64,000 nt of DNA from an uncultured Rhodobacterales bacterium (GTDB lineage: Bacteria > Pseudomonadota > Alphaproteobacteria > Rhodobacterales > Rhodobacteraceae): the NCBI GenBank assembly GCA_903873585.1, contig CAIQOV010000012.1, positions 1-64,000 of the forward strand. Reading direction: 5' to 3'. A program made the translations under genes and the position numbers. Below the pieces are notes generated by a model. That model ran no database searches, was not told the origin of the DNA, and worked only from the letters and a program-made list of their open reading frames with translations. Positions 9,922 to 18,148 of the stretch are shown piece by piece. The stretch's first letter is position 1. Each line of letters starts with the position of its first letter.

Positions 9922-11258
9922 GCGGCGAGTTTGACGAGGGCGAAGACGACAGCGCCCCGCTTGATCCGCGCCCGCCACGTGGCACCCATGACACAGCCGA
10001 GGCGCTGACGCGCGCTTACGTTCTGCACCCCGCCGTCAAAACCGACCGCAAGCGCCGCCTGCCCGAACATGGGCTGGCGGAAGCTGTGTCTTTGGCCGCA
10101 GCCCTACCGGGGTTGGATGTGATCGGCGCGCAGATTGTGCGCCTTTCCAAGGTTGCGCCGGGCCTGTTGTTTGGCACGGGCAAGGTGGAAGAGATTAAAA
10201 CCCTGCTGAAAGACGAAAAGATTGACCTTGTGCTGGTTGATGGCACGGTTGGCCCCGTGCAACAGCGCAATCTGGAAAAGGAATGGGGCGTCAAGCTGTT
10301 AGACCGCACCGGCCTGATCTTGGAAATTTTCGCCGACCGCGCGCGCACCCGTGAAGGCGTGCTGCAAGTGGAACTGGCAGCCCTGTCTTACCAACGCTCT
10401 CGCCTTGTGCGCGCTTGGACGCACCTTGAACGCCAGCGCGGCGGGTTTGGCTTTGTCGGCGGGCCGGGGGAAACCCAGATCGAAACTGACCGCCGGGCGA
10501 TTGACGACGAGGTGATCAAGCTAAAGCGGCAACTGGCACAGGTGGTGAAAACCCGCGAGCTGCACCGCGCTTCACGCCGCAAGGTGCCCTTTCCGATTGT
10601 GGCTTTGGTGGGCTATACCAACGCCGGCAAATCAACCCTGTTCAACCGCATGACAGGGGCTGAAGTTCTGGCCAAGGATATGCTGTTTGCCACGCTTGAC
10701 CCCACGATGCGCGGCATCACCCTGCCGTCGGGGCGCAAGGCGATTTTGTCAGATACGGTGGGTTTTATATCAGACCTGCCCACAGCGCTGGTCGCAGCTT
10801 TTCGCGCCACGCTGGAAGAGGTTTTGGAAGCCGATCTGATCATCCATGTGCGCGACATTTCGCACCCTGAAACCGCCGAACAAGCGGCGGATGTTGCGGA
10901 TATTTTGACCTCGCTTGGCGTATCCGCCGACACCCCGCAGATCGAGGTGTGGAACAAGCTAGACCTTGTCACCCCCGAAGCGCGCAGTGCTTTGGACGCG
11001 AACCTGTCAAACCGCGCCCATGTTTACGCGATTTCTGCCCTGACGGGCGAGGGACTGCCTGCGCTGCTAGACGCCATCTCGACCGCGTTTGAAGAGGCCA
11101 AGTCCGAGGCGGACCTGTCGCTTACCTTTGCCCAAGGGCGAAAGCACGCGTGGTTGCACGGCGAAGGTGTGGTCATATCGGAGGCCCAAGACGAAGAGGG
11201 CTGGCATCTGCACCTGCGTTGGACACCCCGCCAAGAAGCGCGGTTCTTGGCCTTGTAA
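9918..11258 (+). CDS. hflX: Ribosome-associated GTPase HflX
   Basis: A 446-residue GTPase that binds the large ribosomal subunit and helps split stalled ribosomes. After an acidic N-terminal extension comes the HflX N-domain ([28 protein letters not shown]) and then the G domain, with G1 GYTNAGKST near residue 233, G3 DTVGF near 277 and G4 NKLD near 352. [13 protein letters not shown] is a family hallmark. The start is a GTG that overlaps the hfq stop (GTGA). The gene ends in a convergent region with mfd that holds a copy of the dispersed intergenic element. Confidence 0.95.
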   Translation: MSGEFDEGEDDSAPLDPRPPRGTHDTAEALTRAYVLHPAVKTDRKRRLPEHGLAEAVSLAAALPGLDVIGAQIVRLSKVAPGLLFGTGKVEEIKTLLKDEKIDLVLVDGTVGPVQQRNLEKEWGVKLLDRTGLILEIFADRARTREGVLQVELAALSYQRSRLVRAWTHLERQRGGFGFVGGPGETQIETDRRAIDDEVIKLKRQLAQVVKTRELHRASRRKVPFPIVALVGYTNAGKSTLFNRMTGAEVLAKDMLFATLDPTMRGITLPSGRKAILSDTVGFISDLPTALVAAFRATLEEVLEADLIIHVRDISHPETAEQAADVADILTSLGVSADTPQIEVWNKLDLVTPEARSALDANLSNRAHVYAISALTGEGLPALLDAISTAFEEAKSEADLSLTFAQGRKHAWLHGEGVVISEAQDEEGWHLHLRWTPRQEARFLAL

Positions 11259-11291
11259 CCTTGCGCGCGGGGCGGGCGTTGCACGCTCCGC

Positions 11292-11334
11292 GGGGGATAT
11301 TTGGGCACATATGAAAGGGGGGTGCGGGGGGTTA
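11292..11334 (+). repeat. Dispersed intergenic element, copy A
   Basis: Contains the core GATATTTGGGCAC followed by ATATGAAA, then a G-rich run (GGGGGGTGCGGGGGG). It lies between the converging hflX and mfd genes and reaches the mfd stop codon. It is nearly identical over about 40 bases to copy B at 16392-16438 in the opposite orientation. Related cores occur at 20.6, 25.2, 27.2 and 37.8 kb. The position at gene ends suggests a transcription-end or mRNA 3'-end function, which is inference. Confidence 0.8.
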
Positions 11335-14300
11335 ACCCTTGGGGCGCACGATCTTTTCGGCCAAGTCTTTGGCGATGGTGAAGGCCGCTTTGATACGGTC
11401 GCTTTCGCCCCTCATCTCGCCCATCAGCACGATCTTGTTGCCTTGGATGCGGGCTGCGGGGCCTTGGGCTTTCATGAATTCAACCAAGCCTATCGGGTTG
11501 GCAAATTTGTCGTTGTGAAACTGCACGGTAGCACCTTTGGGGCCGACATCCAGCCGCGACATGCCGGCCTTTTTGCACAGGGCCTTGATGCGCACGATGA
11601 CCATCAGGGTGTTGACCTCTTTCGGCAGGGGGCCGAAACGGTCGATCAATTCGGCAGCGAAGCCTTCGAGTTCGACCTTGGTTGCGAGGCTGGACAGGCG
11701 GCGGTACAGGCCCAAGCGAATATCCAGATCGGGTATATAGGTTTCGGGGATCATCACCGGCACGCCAAGGTTGATCTGGGGCGACCATGAATCGTCCAGC
11801 TTGGATAGGCCCTGCAACTCACCCGATTTGATCTTGGCAATCGTGTCTTCCAGCATCTGCTGGTACAGCTCATAGCCAACTTCTTTGACATGGCCCGATT
11901 GTTCTTCGCCCAGCAAATTGCCCGCCCCGCGCAGATCAAGGTCATGCGAGGCAAGGTTGAACCCAGCGCCTAGGTTATCAAGACTGCCGAGCAGGCGCAG
12001 GCGTTTGCTGGCTTGCGGAGTTAACGGCGCGCGGGGTTTGGTGGTAAGGTAAGCATAGGCGCGGGTTTTCGACCGCCCGACACGGCCGCGAATTTGGTAC
12101 AGCTGGCTCAGGCCGAACATATCCGCACGGTGCACGATCATCGTGTTGGCGGTGGGGATATCTAGGCCGGATTCTACGATGGTGGTGGCCAAAAGCACAT
12201 CATATTTGCCATCGTAGAATTGGTTCATGCGGTCATCAAGTTCGCCTGCCGCCAATTGGCCGTGGGCGATGCAATAGGTCACTTCGGGCACATGGGTCTT
12301 AAGGAAATCCTCAACCTCGTGCAGATCGCTGATGCGCGGGACAACGTAGAAGCTTTGACCGCCGCGATAATGTTCGCGCAGCAAGGCTTCGCGGATCGTG
12401 ATCGAATCAAACTCTGACACATAGGTTCGGATCGACAGCCTATCGACCGGCGGGGTGGCGATGATCGACAGGTCGCGCACACCGGTCAGCGACAGTTGCA
12501 GCGTGCGCGGGATGGGGGTGGCGGTCAGGGTCAGCACATGAATTTCAGAGCGCATCTCTTTGAGGCGTTCTTTATGGCTGACGCCGAAGTGTTGTTCTTC
12601 GTCAATCACCATCAGGCCAAGCCGTTTGAAGCTGATGCCCTTGGCCAAAAGCGCATGGGTGCCGATCACGATATCAACGCTGCCATCGGCAAGCCCCGCG
12701 CGGGTGGCGTTGGCCTCTTTGGTGCCCACAAAGCGTGACAGCGGTTTGACCGTGATGTTAAAGCCGCGAAAACGTTCGGCAAAGCTGCGGTAATGCTGGC
12801 GCGCAAGCAGCGTGGTGGGGCAGATCACCGCCACCTGTTGGCCAGACAGGGCCGCCACAAAGGCCGCGCGCATCGCAACCTCGGTTTTGCCAAAGCCCAC
12901 ATCGCCCACAATCAGGCGGTCCATCGGCGAGCCTTTTTCTAGGTCGGCGACAACATCTGCAATGGCGGCCAATTGGTCATCGGTTTCGGTATAGGGGAAG
13001 CGGGCGGCAAAAGCCTCCCATATCGAATGGGGGGCTTCTAGAATGGGGGCGTGGCGCAGGGCGCGTTCGGCGGCAACGCGCATCAAACGGTCGGCAATCT
13101 CGCGGATGCGGTCTTTGAGCTTGGCCTTTTTGGCCTGCCAAGCGCCACCACCCAAACGGTCAAGCAGCCCTTCTTCATGGCCATAGCGGCTAAGAAGTTC
13201 GATGTTTTCGACCGGCAGATATAGCTTGGCGTTTTCGGCATATTCCAGCGCCACGCAGGCGTGCGGCGCGCCGAGGGCGGTGATGGTTTCTAAGCCCAGA
13301 TAGCGCCCCACGCCGTGTTCAACATGCACGACCAGATCGCCGGGGGTCAGCGTATCCACCTCACGCAGGAAATTGTCGGCTTTGCGCTTTTTGCGCGGCT
13401 TGCCGACCATGCGTTCGCCCAAAACATCTTGTTCGGAAATCACCGTCAGATCGGGCGCACGAAAGCCCGCTTCAAGCGGCCAGATCACCAAAAACAACCC
13501 GCCACGCCCTTCGGGGATGTCGCGGAAATCTTTCACCTCGGTCAGGGTCTTGATCTTTTCGTCTTCCAACAGCCCCTTCAGCCGTTCGCGCGCCCCGTCG
13601 GAATAAGACGCAATCACGACTTGGCTGTCTTTCAGGCAAGCGCGAAGATGATCGGCGAAGGCCCCGAAAAGGCTGACGTTTTCTTGTTGGCGTTCTGGGG
13701 CAAAGTTGCGCCCGATGCGGCCTTGGGCATCCAGCACGCCGGGGCCGGGGGATTGGGGCAGGGGCGATAGTTGCAAGACACGGTGGGGGGCAAGGGCTGT
13801 CTCCCAATCCGTATCGTTCAAATACAAAAGGTCGGGGGCGGATGGTTTATAGACCGTGTCCAAGCGGCCCTTGGCACTCATCGCCTCGTGGCGGCTGTCG
13901 TATTGGTCGGCGATGCCTTCCCAACGTGACAAGCGCGCGGCGGTGACTTGATCGTCCAAGATCACCGAGGCGGTGGGCATATAGTCAAACAGCGTTTCCA
14001 ACCGCTCGTGGAAGAAGGGCAGCCAGTGTTCCATGCCCTGATGTTTGCGCCCCGCCGAGACGGCTTCATACAATGGGTCATCCGACCCGCCCGCGCCAAA
14101 CTCCACCCGGTAGTTTTGGCGAAAGCGCGCGGTGGCGGCTTCGTCGAGCAAGATTTCTGACATGGGGGCAAATTCGACCGCAGTCAGCTTTTGCGTGGTA
14201 CGTTGGGTGACAGGGTCAAAGCGGCGGATGCCGTCAAGCTGGTCGCCAAAGAAATCAAGCCGCACCGGCCCGCCGCGACCGGGGGGGAAGATGTCAACAA

Positions 14301-14772
14301 TGCCTCCACGCAAGGCAAAATCGCCCGGTTCAGCCACGGTTGAGACGGGCGAAAAGCCCATGTTGGCCAAAAAGCGCTTCAGGCGCGCTTCATCGACCCT
14401 ATCGCCCACCTTCGCTGCGAAGGATGCCGTTTCCAGCACAGCACGCGCCGGAATGCGCTGGGTTGCGGCGTTAAGCGTGGTGAGCATGACAAAAGGCCCC
14501 GGCACCCCCGCAGCCAAAGCCGCCAAGGTCGACATCCGCCGCGCCCCGATATCAGGATTGGGCGACACACGGTCATAGGGCAGGCAATCCCATGCCGGAA
14601 ATTCCAGCACCACGCTGGCGGGGGAAAGAACGGCCAACGCGGCGCGCATCGCTTCCATCCGGCGGTCGTCGCGGGCGATGTGGATGACGGGTTGGCCACG
14701 GGCGGCTTCGCGCGCCAAAAGTTTGGCGTCAAAGCCCTCGGGCGCGCCGCCCATCACGATGCGATCGGCCAT
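11332..14772 (-). CDS. mfd: Transcription-repair coupling factor Mfd
   Basis: A 1146-residue DNA translocase that removes stalled RNA polymerase at lesions and recruits UvrA. The N-terminal UvrB-like module is followed by the RNA-polymerase interaction domain (CarD-like, TPGDLVVHVEHGVGRY near residue 475), the helicase motor with Walker A IVGDVGFGKTE near 640 and DEEQHFG near 740, the translocation module (TTIVESGLDIPTANT, QLYQIRGRVGRS), and a C-terminal D7 domain. The length is normal for the family. The ATG at 14772 is 3 bases after the stop of the upstream membrane protein gene, suggesting one transcript. Confidence 0.97.
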   Translation of the reverse strand: MADRIVMGGAPEGFDAKLLAREAARGQPVIHIARDDRRMEAMRAALAVLSPASVVLEFPAWDCLPYDRVSPNPDIGARRMSTLAALAAGVPGPFVMLTTLNAATQRIPARAVLETASFAAKVGDRVDEARLKRFLANMGFSPVSTVAEPGDFALRGGIVDIFPPGRGGPVRLDFFGDQLDGIRRFDPVTQRTTQKLTAVEFAPMSEILLDEAATARFRQNYRVEFGAGGSDDPLYEAVSAGRKHQGMEHWLPFFHERLETLFDYMPTASVILDDQVTAARLSRWEGIADQYDSRHEAMSAKGRLDTVYKPSAPDLLYLNDTDWETALAPHRVLQLSPLPQSPGPGVLDAQGRIGRNFAPERQQENVSLFGAFADHLRACLKDSQVVIASYSDGARERLKGLLEDEKIKTLTEVKDFRDIPEGRGGLFLVIWPLEAGFRAPDLTVISEQDVLGERMVGKPRKKRKADNFLREVDTLTPGDLVVHVEHGVGRYLGLETITALGAPHACVALEYAENAKLYLPVENIELLSRYGHEEGLLDRLGGGAWQAKKAKLKDRIREIADRLMRVAAERALRHAPILEAPHSIWEAFAARFPYTETDDQLAAIADVVADLEKGSPMDRLIVGDVGFGKTEVAMRAAFVAALSGQQVAVICPTTLLARQHYRSFAERFRGFNITVKPLSRFVGTKEANATRAGLADGSVDIVIGTHALLAKGISFKRLGLMVIDEEQHFGVSHKERLKEMRSEIHVLTLTATPIPRTLQLSLTGVRDLSIIATPPVDRLSIRTYVSEFDSITIREALLREHYRGGQSFYVVPRISDLHEVEDFLKTHVPEVTYCIAHGQLAAGELDDRMNQFYDGKYDVLLATTIVESGLDIPTANTMIVHRADMFGLSQLYQIRGRVGRSKTRAYAYLTTKPRAPLTPQASKRLRLLGSLDNLGAGFNLASHDLDLRGAGNLLGEEQSGHVKEVGYELYQQMLEDTIAKIKSGELQGLSKLDDSWSPQINLGVPVMIPETYIPDLDIRLGLYRRLSSLATKVELEGFAAELIDRFGPLPKEVNTLMVIVRIKALCKKAGMSRLDVGPKGATVQFHNDKFANPIGLVEFMKAQGPAARIQGNKIVLMGEMRGESDRIKAAFTIAKDLAEKIVRPKG

Positions 14773-14774
14773 GG

Positions 14775-15299
14775 CTACCTTGGGGCGAAAAGTTGGGCGT
14801 TGGCGTAAAGGACGAACAGAACCGTCGCCCCCACAGCCAAAATGGCCAGAAACCGCACGGAATTGCGATGGTGGGTCAGCAGGGTGATCAAGGCCTCTCC
14901 TTCTCCTTCGCCCGCTTCAACCCGCAAGGCGGCACGCAGCGACAGGTAGCCTAACACGCAAAGCGGCACGTACAAAAAGAACACGGCCTGTGCTAAGCCG
15001 GATCGGTAGACAAAGCCCAACAGCGCCAAAACCGTGCCCGCAAAGCTGACCAATCCCACCAGCCAAGGCCCCAAGCCGCGCGAAAAGGCCAGCATCCGCG
15101 CGGTGGTGATGCGCGCCATCACCGCCAGATCCTGCAAGGCTTGGCCCCCGTCACGGCGCGCCGCAGCCACCATATAATAGGGCACGCCCAGCCCAAAGCG
15201 GACGGCTCTGGTCCAGATGGCGAACAGAGCTATCCAGTACCACAGGTTCGAAAAGGATCGAAGGTCAATGAAATTGACCATCAACTTGTACAAGCTCAC
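14775..15299 (-). CDS. Conserved rhodobacterial membrane protein of unknown function
   Basis: A 174-residue protein with about four hydrophobic segments: LWYWIALFAIWTRAV (20-35), WLVGLVSFAGTVLALLGFVY (80-100), AVFFLYVPLCVLGYLSL (105-122) and SVRFLAILAVGATVLFVLYA (148-167). I do not recognise a catalytic motif. Similar proteins sit upstream of mfd in other Rhodobacteraceae, and some are labelled as a SUF-complex component without evidence that I know of. It diverges from hemB across 84 bases and is followed after 2 bases by mfd, so it likely shares mfd transcription. Confidence 0.7.
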   Translation of the reverse strand: MSLYKLMVNFIDLRSFSNLWYWIALFAIWTRAVRFGLGVPYYMVAAARRDGGQALQDLAVMARITTARMLAFSRGLGPWLVGLVSFAGTVLALLGFVYRSGLAQAVFFLYVPLCVLGYLSLRAALRVEAGEGEGEALITLLTHHRNSVRFLAILAVGATVLFVLYANAQLFAPR

Positions 15300-15383
15300 C
15301 GCAACGTCCCCTCGAAGGTCTTGAGACTTGGGCTATTCCATGTCAGGCAAGTGACAAACCTGCAAGCCGTTTCAGAGGGTCCG

Positions 15384-16391
15384 ATGCGTCCGATTTCCGC
15401 CCCCCATCCTGCCGCCCGTTTCCGCCGCCTGCGTTCCTCGGCCCCTTTGCGGGCTTTGGCGCAAGAAAACACCCTGTCGGTCAATGACCTGATCTGGCCG
15501 GTCTTTGTCTGTGACGGGGTAGGGCAAACCCAAACCATCGCCTCGATGCCCGGTGTCGTGCGCCGGTCCGTCGATTTGCTGGTGGAAGCGGCGCAAGAAG
15601 CAGCAAGCCTTGGTATCCCCGCGATCTGCCTGTTTCCCTACACCCGCGCCGAGGTGAAAACACCAAATTGTGAAGAGGCGTGGAACCCCGACAACCTCAC
15701 CAACCGCGCCATCCGTGCGATCAAAGCCGCAGTGCCTGACATTGCTGTGATGACCGATGTGGCGCTCGACCCCTATAACAGCAACGGCCATGATGGCTTG
15801 GTGCGCGATGGGGTGATTTTGAACGACGAAACCGTGGAATGCTTGGTCAAGATGGCCCTAGCACAGGCGGACTCAGGCGCTGATATCCTTGGCCCTTCGG
15901 ATATGATGGATGGCCGCATCGGTGCGCTGCGCCAAGCTTTGGAAGGGGCAGGCCACCAAAACGTGGCGATCCTGTCTTACGCCGCCAAATACGCCAGCGC
16001 CTTTTACGGCCCCTTCCGCGATGCGGTCGGGGCTTCGGGGGCTTTGAAGGGGGATAAGAAAACCTACCAAATGAACCCCGCCAATTCCGACGAGGCGCTG
16101 CGCTTGGTGGAACGTGATCTGATGCAGGGCGCGGATATGGTCATGGTCAAACCCGGCATGCCCTATCTCGACATCTGCCGCCGTGTGAAAGACACCTTCG
16201 GTGCGCCGACCTATGCCTATCAAGTGTCAGGCGAATACGCGATGATCAAAGGCGCGGCCCTGAATGGCTGGATTGACGGCGAAAAGGCCATGCTTGAAAG
16301 CCTGATGGCGTTTCGCCGCGCGGGCTGCGACGGGGTGCTGACCTATTTTGCAATCGACGCCGCCAAAGCCATCCGCGCCGGCAAAGCCTAA
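15384..16391 (+). CDS. hemB: Delta-aminolevulinic acid dehydratase (porphobilinogen synthase)
   Basis: A 335-residue enzyme that condenses two 5-aminolevulinates into porphobilinogen, the step that feeds haem, siroheme and cobalamin, all relevant to this window. Schiff-base lysines are visible in SYAAKYASAFYGPFR and in MVMVKPGMPYLD. The metal-site region reads DVALDPYNSNGHDG, an aspartate-type (Mg-dependent) site rather than the cysteine-rich zinc type. The ATG at 15384 gives the usual start MRPISAPHPAAR; further upstream in-frame codons lie in the divergent gene. It ends just before intergenic element copy B. Confidence 0.95.
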   Translation: MRPISAPHPAARFRRLRSSAPLRALAQENTLSVNDLIWPVFVCDGVGQTQTIASMPGVVRRSVDLLVEAAQEAASLGIPAICLFPYTRAEVKTPNCEEAWNPDNLTNRAIRAIKAAVPDIAVMTDVALDPYNSNGHDGLVRDGVILNDETVECLVKMALAQADSGADILGPSDMMDGRIGALRQALEGAGHQNVAILSYAAKYASAFYGPFRDAVGASGALKGDKKTYQMNPANSDEALRLVERDLMQGADMVMVKPGMPYLDICRRVKDTFGAPTYAYQVSGEYAMIKGAALNGWIDGEKAMLESLMAFRRAGCDGVLTYFAIDAAKAIRAGKA

Positions 16392-16438
16392 CCCCCCGCA
16401 CCCCCCTTTCATATGTGCCCAAATATCCCCGCCGGAGG
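16392..16438 (-). repeat. Dispersed intergenic element, copy B
   Basis: Reverse-complement copy directly after the hemB stop. On the minus strand it reads a CCTCCGGCGGGG block, the core GATATTTGGGCAC plus ATATGAAA, and then GGGGGGTGCGGGGGG. It is almost identical to copy A. It is the only one of the six copies that is not between convergent genes: the next gene (lipoprotein) points the same way as hemB. Confidence 0.8.
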
Positions 16439-16564
16439 CATCACCCGCGCAACGCCAGATCGGCAGGCCTTAGCCACCCCGTCGCAGGGTGCTTGGCGAA
16501 GCGGCCTTGGCCTGTTATCTTCTGCCACAAGGGGCTTTAGACCCCGGGCAATATGAGGCGTAAA

Positions 16565-17131
16565 ATGGCAATTTCTCGACGGAATTTTGTGGTTCTGGGC
16601 GCATCTGCCTTGGGGCTTGCGGCCTGTGACTCTGCCCTTATGGGCAATGGCGTGAATTCTGACGCAGCGCAAAAAATTGACGCGCGGGTTGAAGCGACCA
16701 AGAATTTTCTGGTCACCCGCTATCCCGGCGCGCAATCGCTGACGCAGAACGCCAAAGGCATTTTGTACATGCCCTTGGTGACAGAGGCCGGATTTGGCTT
16801 TGGGGCGGCCTATGGGCGCGGTGCGTTGCAGATCAACGGGATGACGGTCGATTATTATTCGGCCACCTCGGCCTCGTTCGGGTTTCAGGCTGGCGCGCAG
16901 CAATATGCCCATGCAATCTTCTTTCTGACCGAAGACGCTTTGCAAAAGTTCCGGTCCAGCAATGGTTGGGCTGCGGGCGCAGGGGTGGAATATGCCACAC
17001 CGGCACAAGGTGCTTCGATTGGCAAAGACACGACCGAACTTGATCCGGTCGTAGCCCTGATCTACGGCCAGCAGGGCTTGATCGCGGGGGCCACCCTACA
17101 GGGTGTCAAATACAGCCGCATCATTCCGTAA
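16565..17131 (+). CDS. YSC84/SYLF-domain lipoprotein with twin-arginine signal
   Basis: A 188-residue secreted protein. The N-terminus SRRNFVVLGASALGLAAC joins a twin-arginine motif to a lipobox (LAAC, lipidated Cys near residue 20), so it is probably a Tat-exported lipoprotein. The mature part has the YSC84 features LTQNAKGILYMP, GFGFGAAYGRGAL and ELDPVVALIYGQQGL; this family binds lipids. The ATG at 16565 was preferred over one 12 bases upstream because GAGGCG lies at good RBS distance. The 173-base gap upstream holds repeat copy B and otherwise nothing I recognise. Function in the cell is unknown. Confidence 0.82.
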   Translation: MAISRRNFVVLGASALGLAACDSALMGNGVNSDAAQKIDARVEATKNFLVTRYPGAQSLTQNAKGILYMPLVTEAGFGFGAAYGRGALQINGMTVDYYSATSASFGFQAGAQQYAHAIFFLTEDALQKFRSSNGWAAGAGVEYATPAQGASIGKDTTELDPVVALIYGQQGLIAGATLQGVKYSRIIP

Positions 17132-17171
17132 GGCGGTCTTGAACGGGTAAGATGGGCAATTGCCCATCTTG

Positions 17172-18035
17172 CTATTTCAAACGGCGGATCAGGCTGGATG
17201 TGTCGTTGCGGTTGCCGCCCATGCGCTGGATGTCTTTGTAGAACTGATCCACCAGCGCTGTCACCGGCAGGCTTGCGCCGATCTGGTTGGCGGTTGAGAG
17301 GCAAATGCCAAGGTCTTTGCGCATCCAATCGACAGCAAAGCCGAAGTCGAACTTATCTTCGAGCATGGTCTTATGGCGGTTGACCATTTGCCAACTGCCC
17401 GCAGCGCCTTGCGAGATCACCTCGACCACCGCTGCACCGTCTAAGCCCGCCTTTTGGCCAAAGGCCAAAGCCTCTGCCAAGCCTTGCACCAGACCTGCGA
17501 TGCAGATTTGGTTCATCATCTTGGCCAATTGCCCCGCCCCCGGCCCGCCCAGCAGGCGGCAGATGCGCGCGTAGCTTTGCAAGATGGGTTCCACTTGCGC
17601 GTAATGGTCAGGCTGCCCGCCGCACATGATCGACAAAACCCCGTTTTCCGCCCCCGCTTGGCCGCCCGACAAGGGCGCATCGACAAAGCCTTTGCCTTGG
17701 GCTGCAGCCACGGCCCCCAACTCGCGCGTCACCTCGGCCGAAACGGTGGTGTGGTCGACAAAGATCGCCCCCGCCGCCATGCCCGCAAAGGCCCCGTCGC
17801 TCCCCAAACACACCGCGCGCAGATCGTCGTCATTGCCCACGCAGGCCATCACCACCTCGGCCCCTTGTGCGGCCAAAGCGGGGGTGGCGGCACTGGTCTG
17901 GCCGTGCTTTTCGACCCATAGCTGCGCTTTAGCGGGGGTGCGGTTGTACACCGTCACGCTATGCCCCTTGGCCACCAGATGCCCCGCCATGGGAAATCCC
18001 ATCACCCCCAAGCCCAAAAACGCCAGTTTCGCCAT
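17172..18035 (-). CDS. NAD(P)-dependent beta-hydroxyacid dehydrogenase family protein
   Basis: A 287-residue oxidoreductase of the 3-hydroxyisobutyrate dehydrogenase / tartronate semialdehyde reductase family. The Rossmann motif is FLGLGVMGFPMAGHL at the start. The substrate-binding signature FVDAPLSGGQAGAENG lies near residue 120, and the catalytic lysine region is GAGQLAKMMNQ near 170. The sequence alone does not fix the substrate. It faces the lipoprotein gene tail to tail across 40 bases and diverges from the penicillin-acylase gene. Confidence 0.87.
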   Translation of the reverse strand: MAKLAFLGLGVMGFPMAGHLVAKGHSVTVYNRTPAKAQLWVEKHGQTSAATPALAAQGAEVVMACVGNDDDLRAVCLGSDGAFAGMAAGAIFVDHTTVSAEVTRELGAVAAAQGKGFVDAPLSGGQAGAENGVLSIMCGGQPDHYAQVEPILQSYARICRLLGGPGAGQLAKMMNQICIAGLVQGLAEALAFGQKAGLDGAAVVEVISQGAAGSWQMVNRHKTMLEDKFDFGFAVDWMRKDLGICLSTANQIGASLPVTALVDQFYKDIQRMGGNRNDTSSLIRRLK

Positions 18036-18148
18036 CTTTCCCGCCTCGCCAATTGTGCCCTGCCTTGGTTTGGACTAGAGGATCATTCCACAGGGCGCGT
18101 CAAGCGCAGCGCCTGTTAAGACCACACCCGCCCAAGGATAATTCGCCG

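Noticed and set aside
16392-16564. tRNA or other structured RNA between hemB and the lipoprotein gene
   Set aside because: No cloverleaf could be traced; the gap is explained partly by the intergenic element and otherwise shows nothing I can name.
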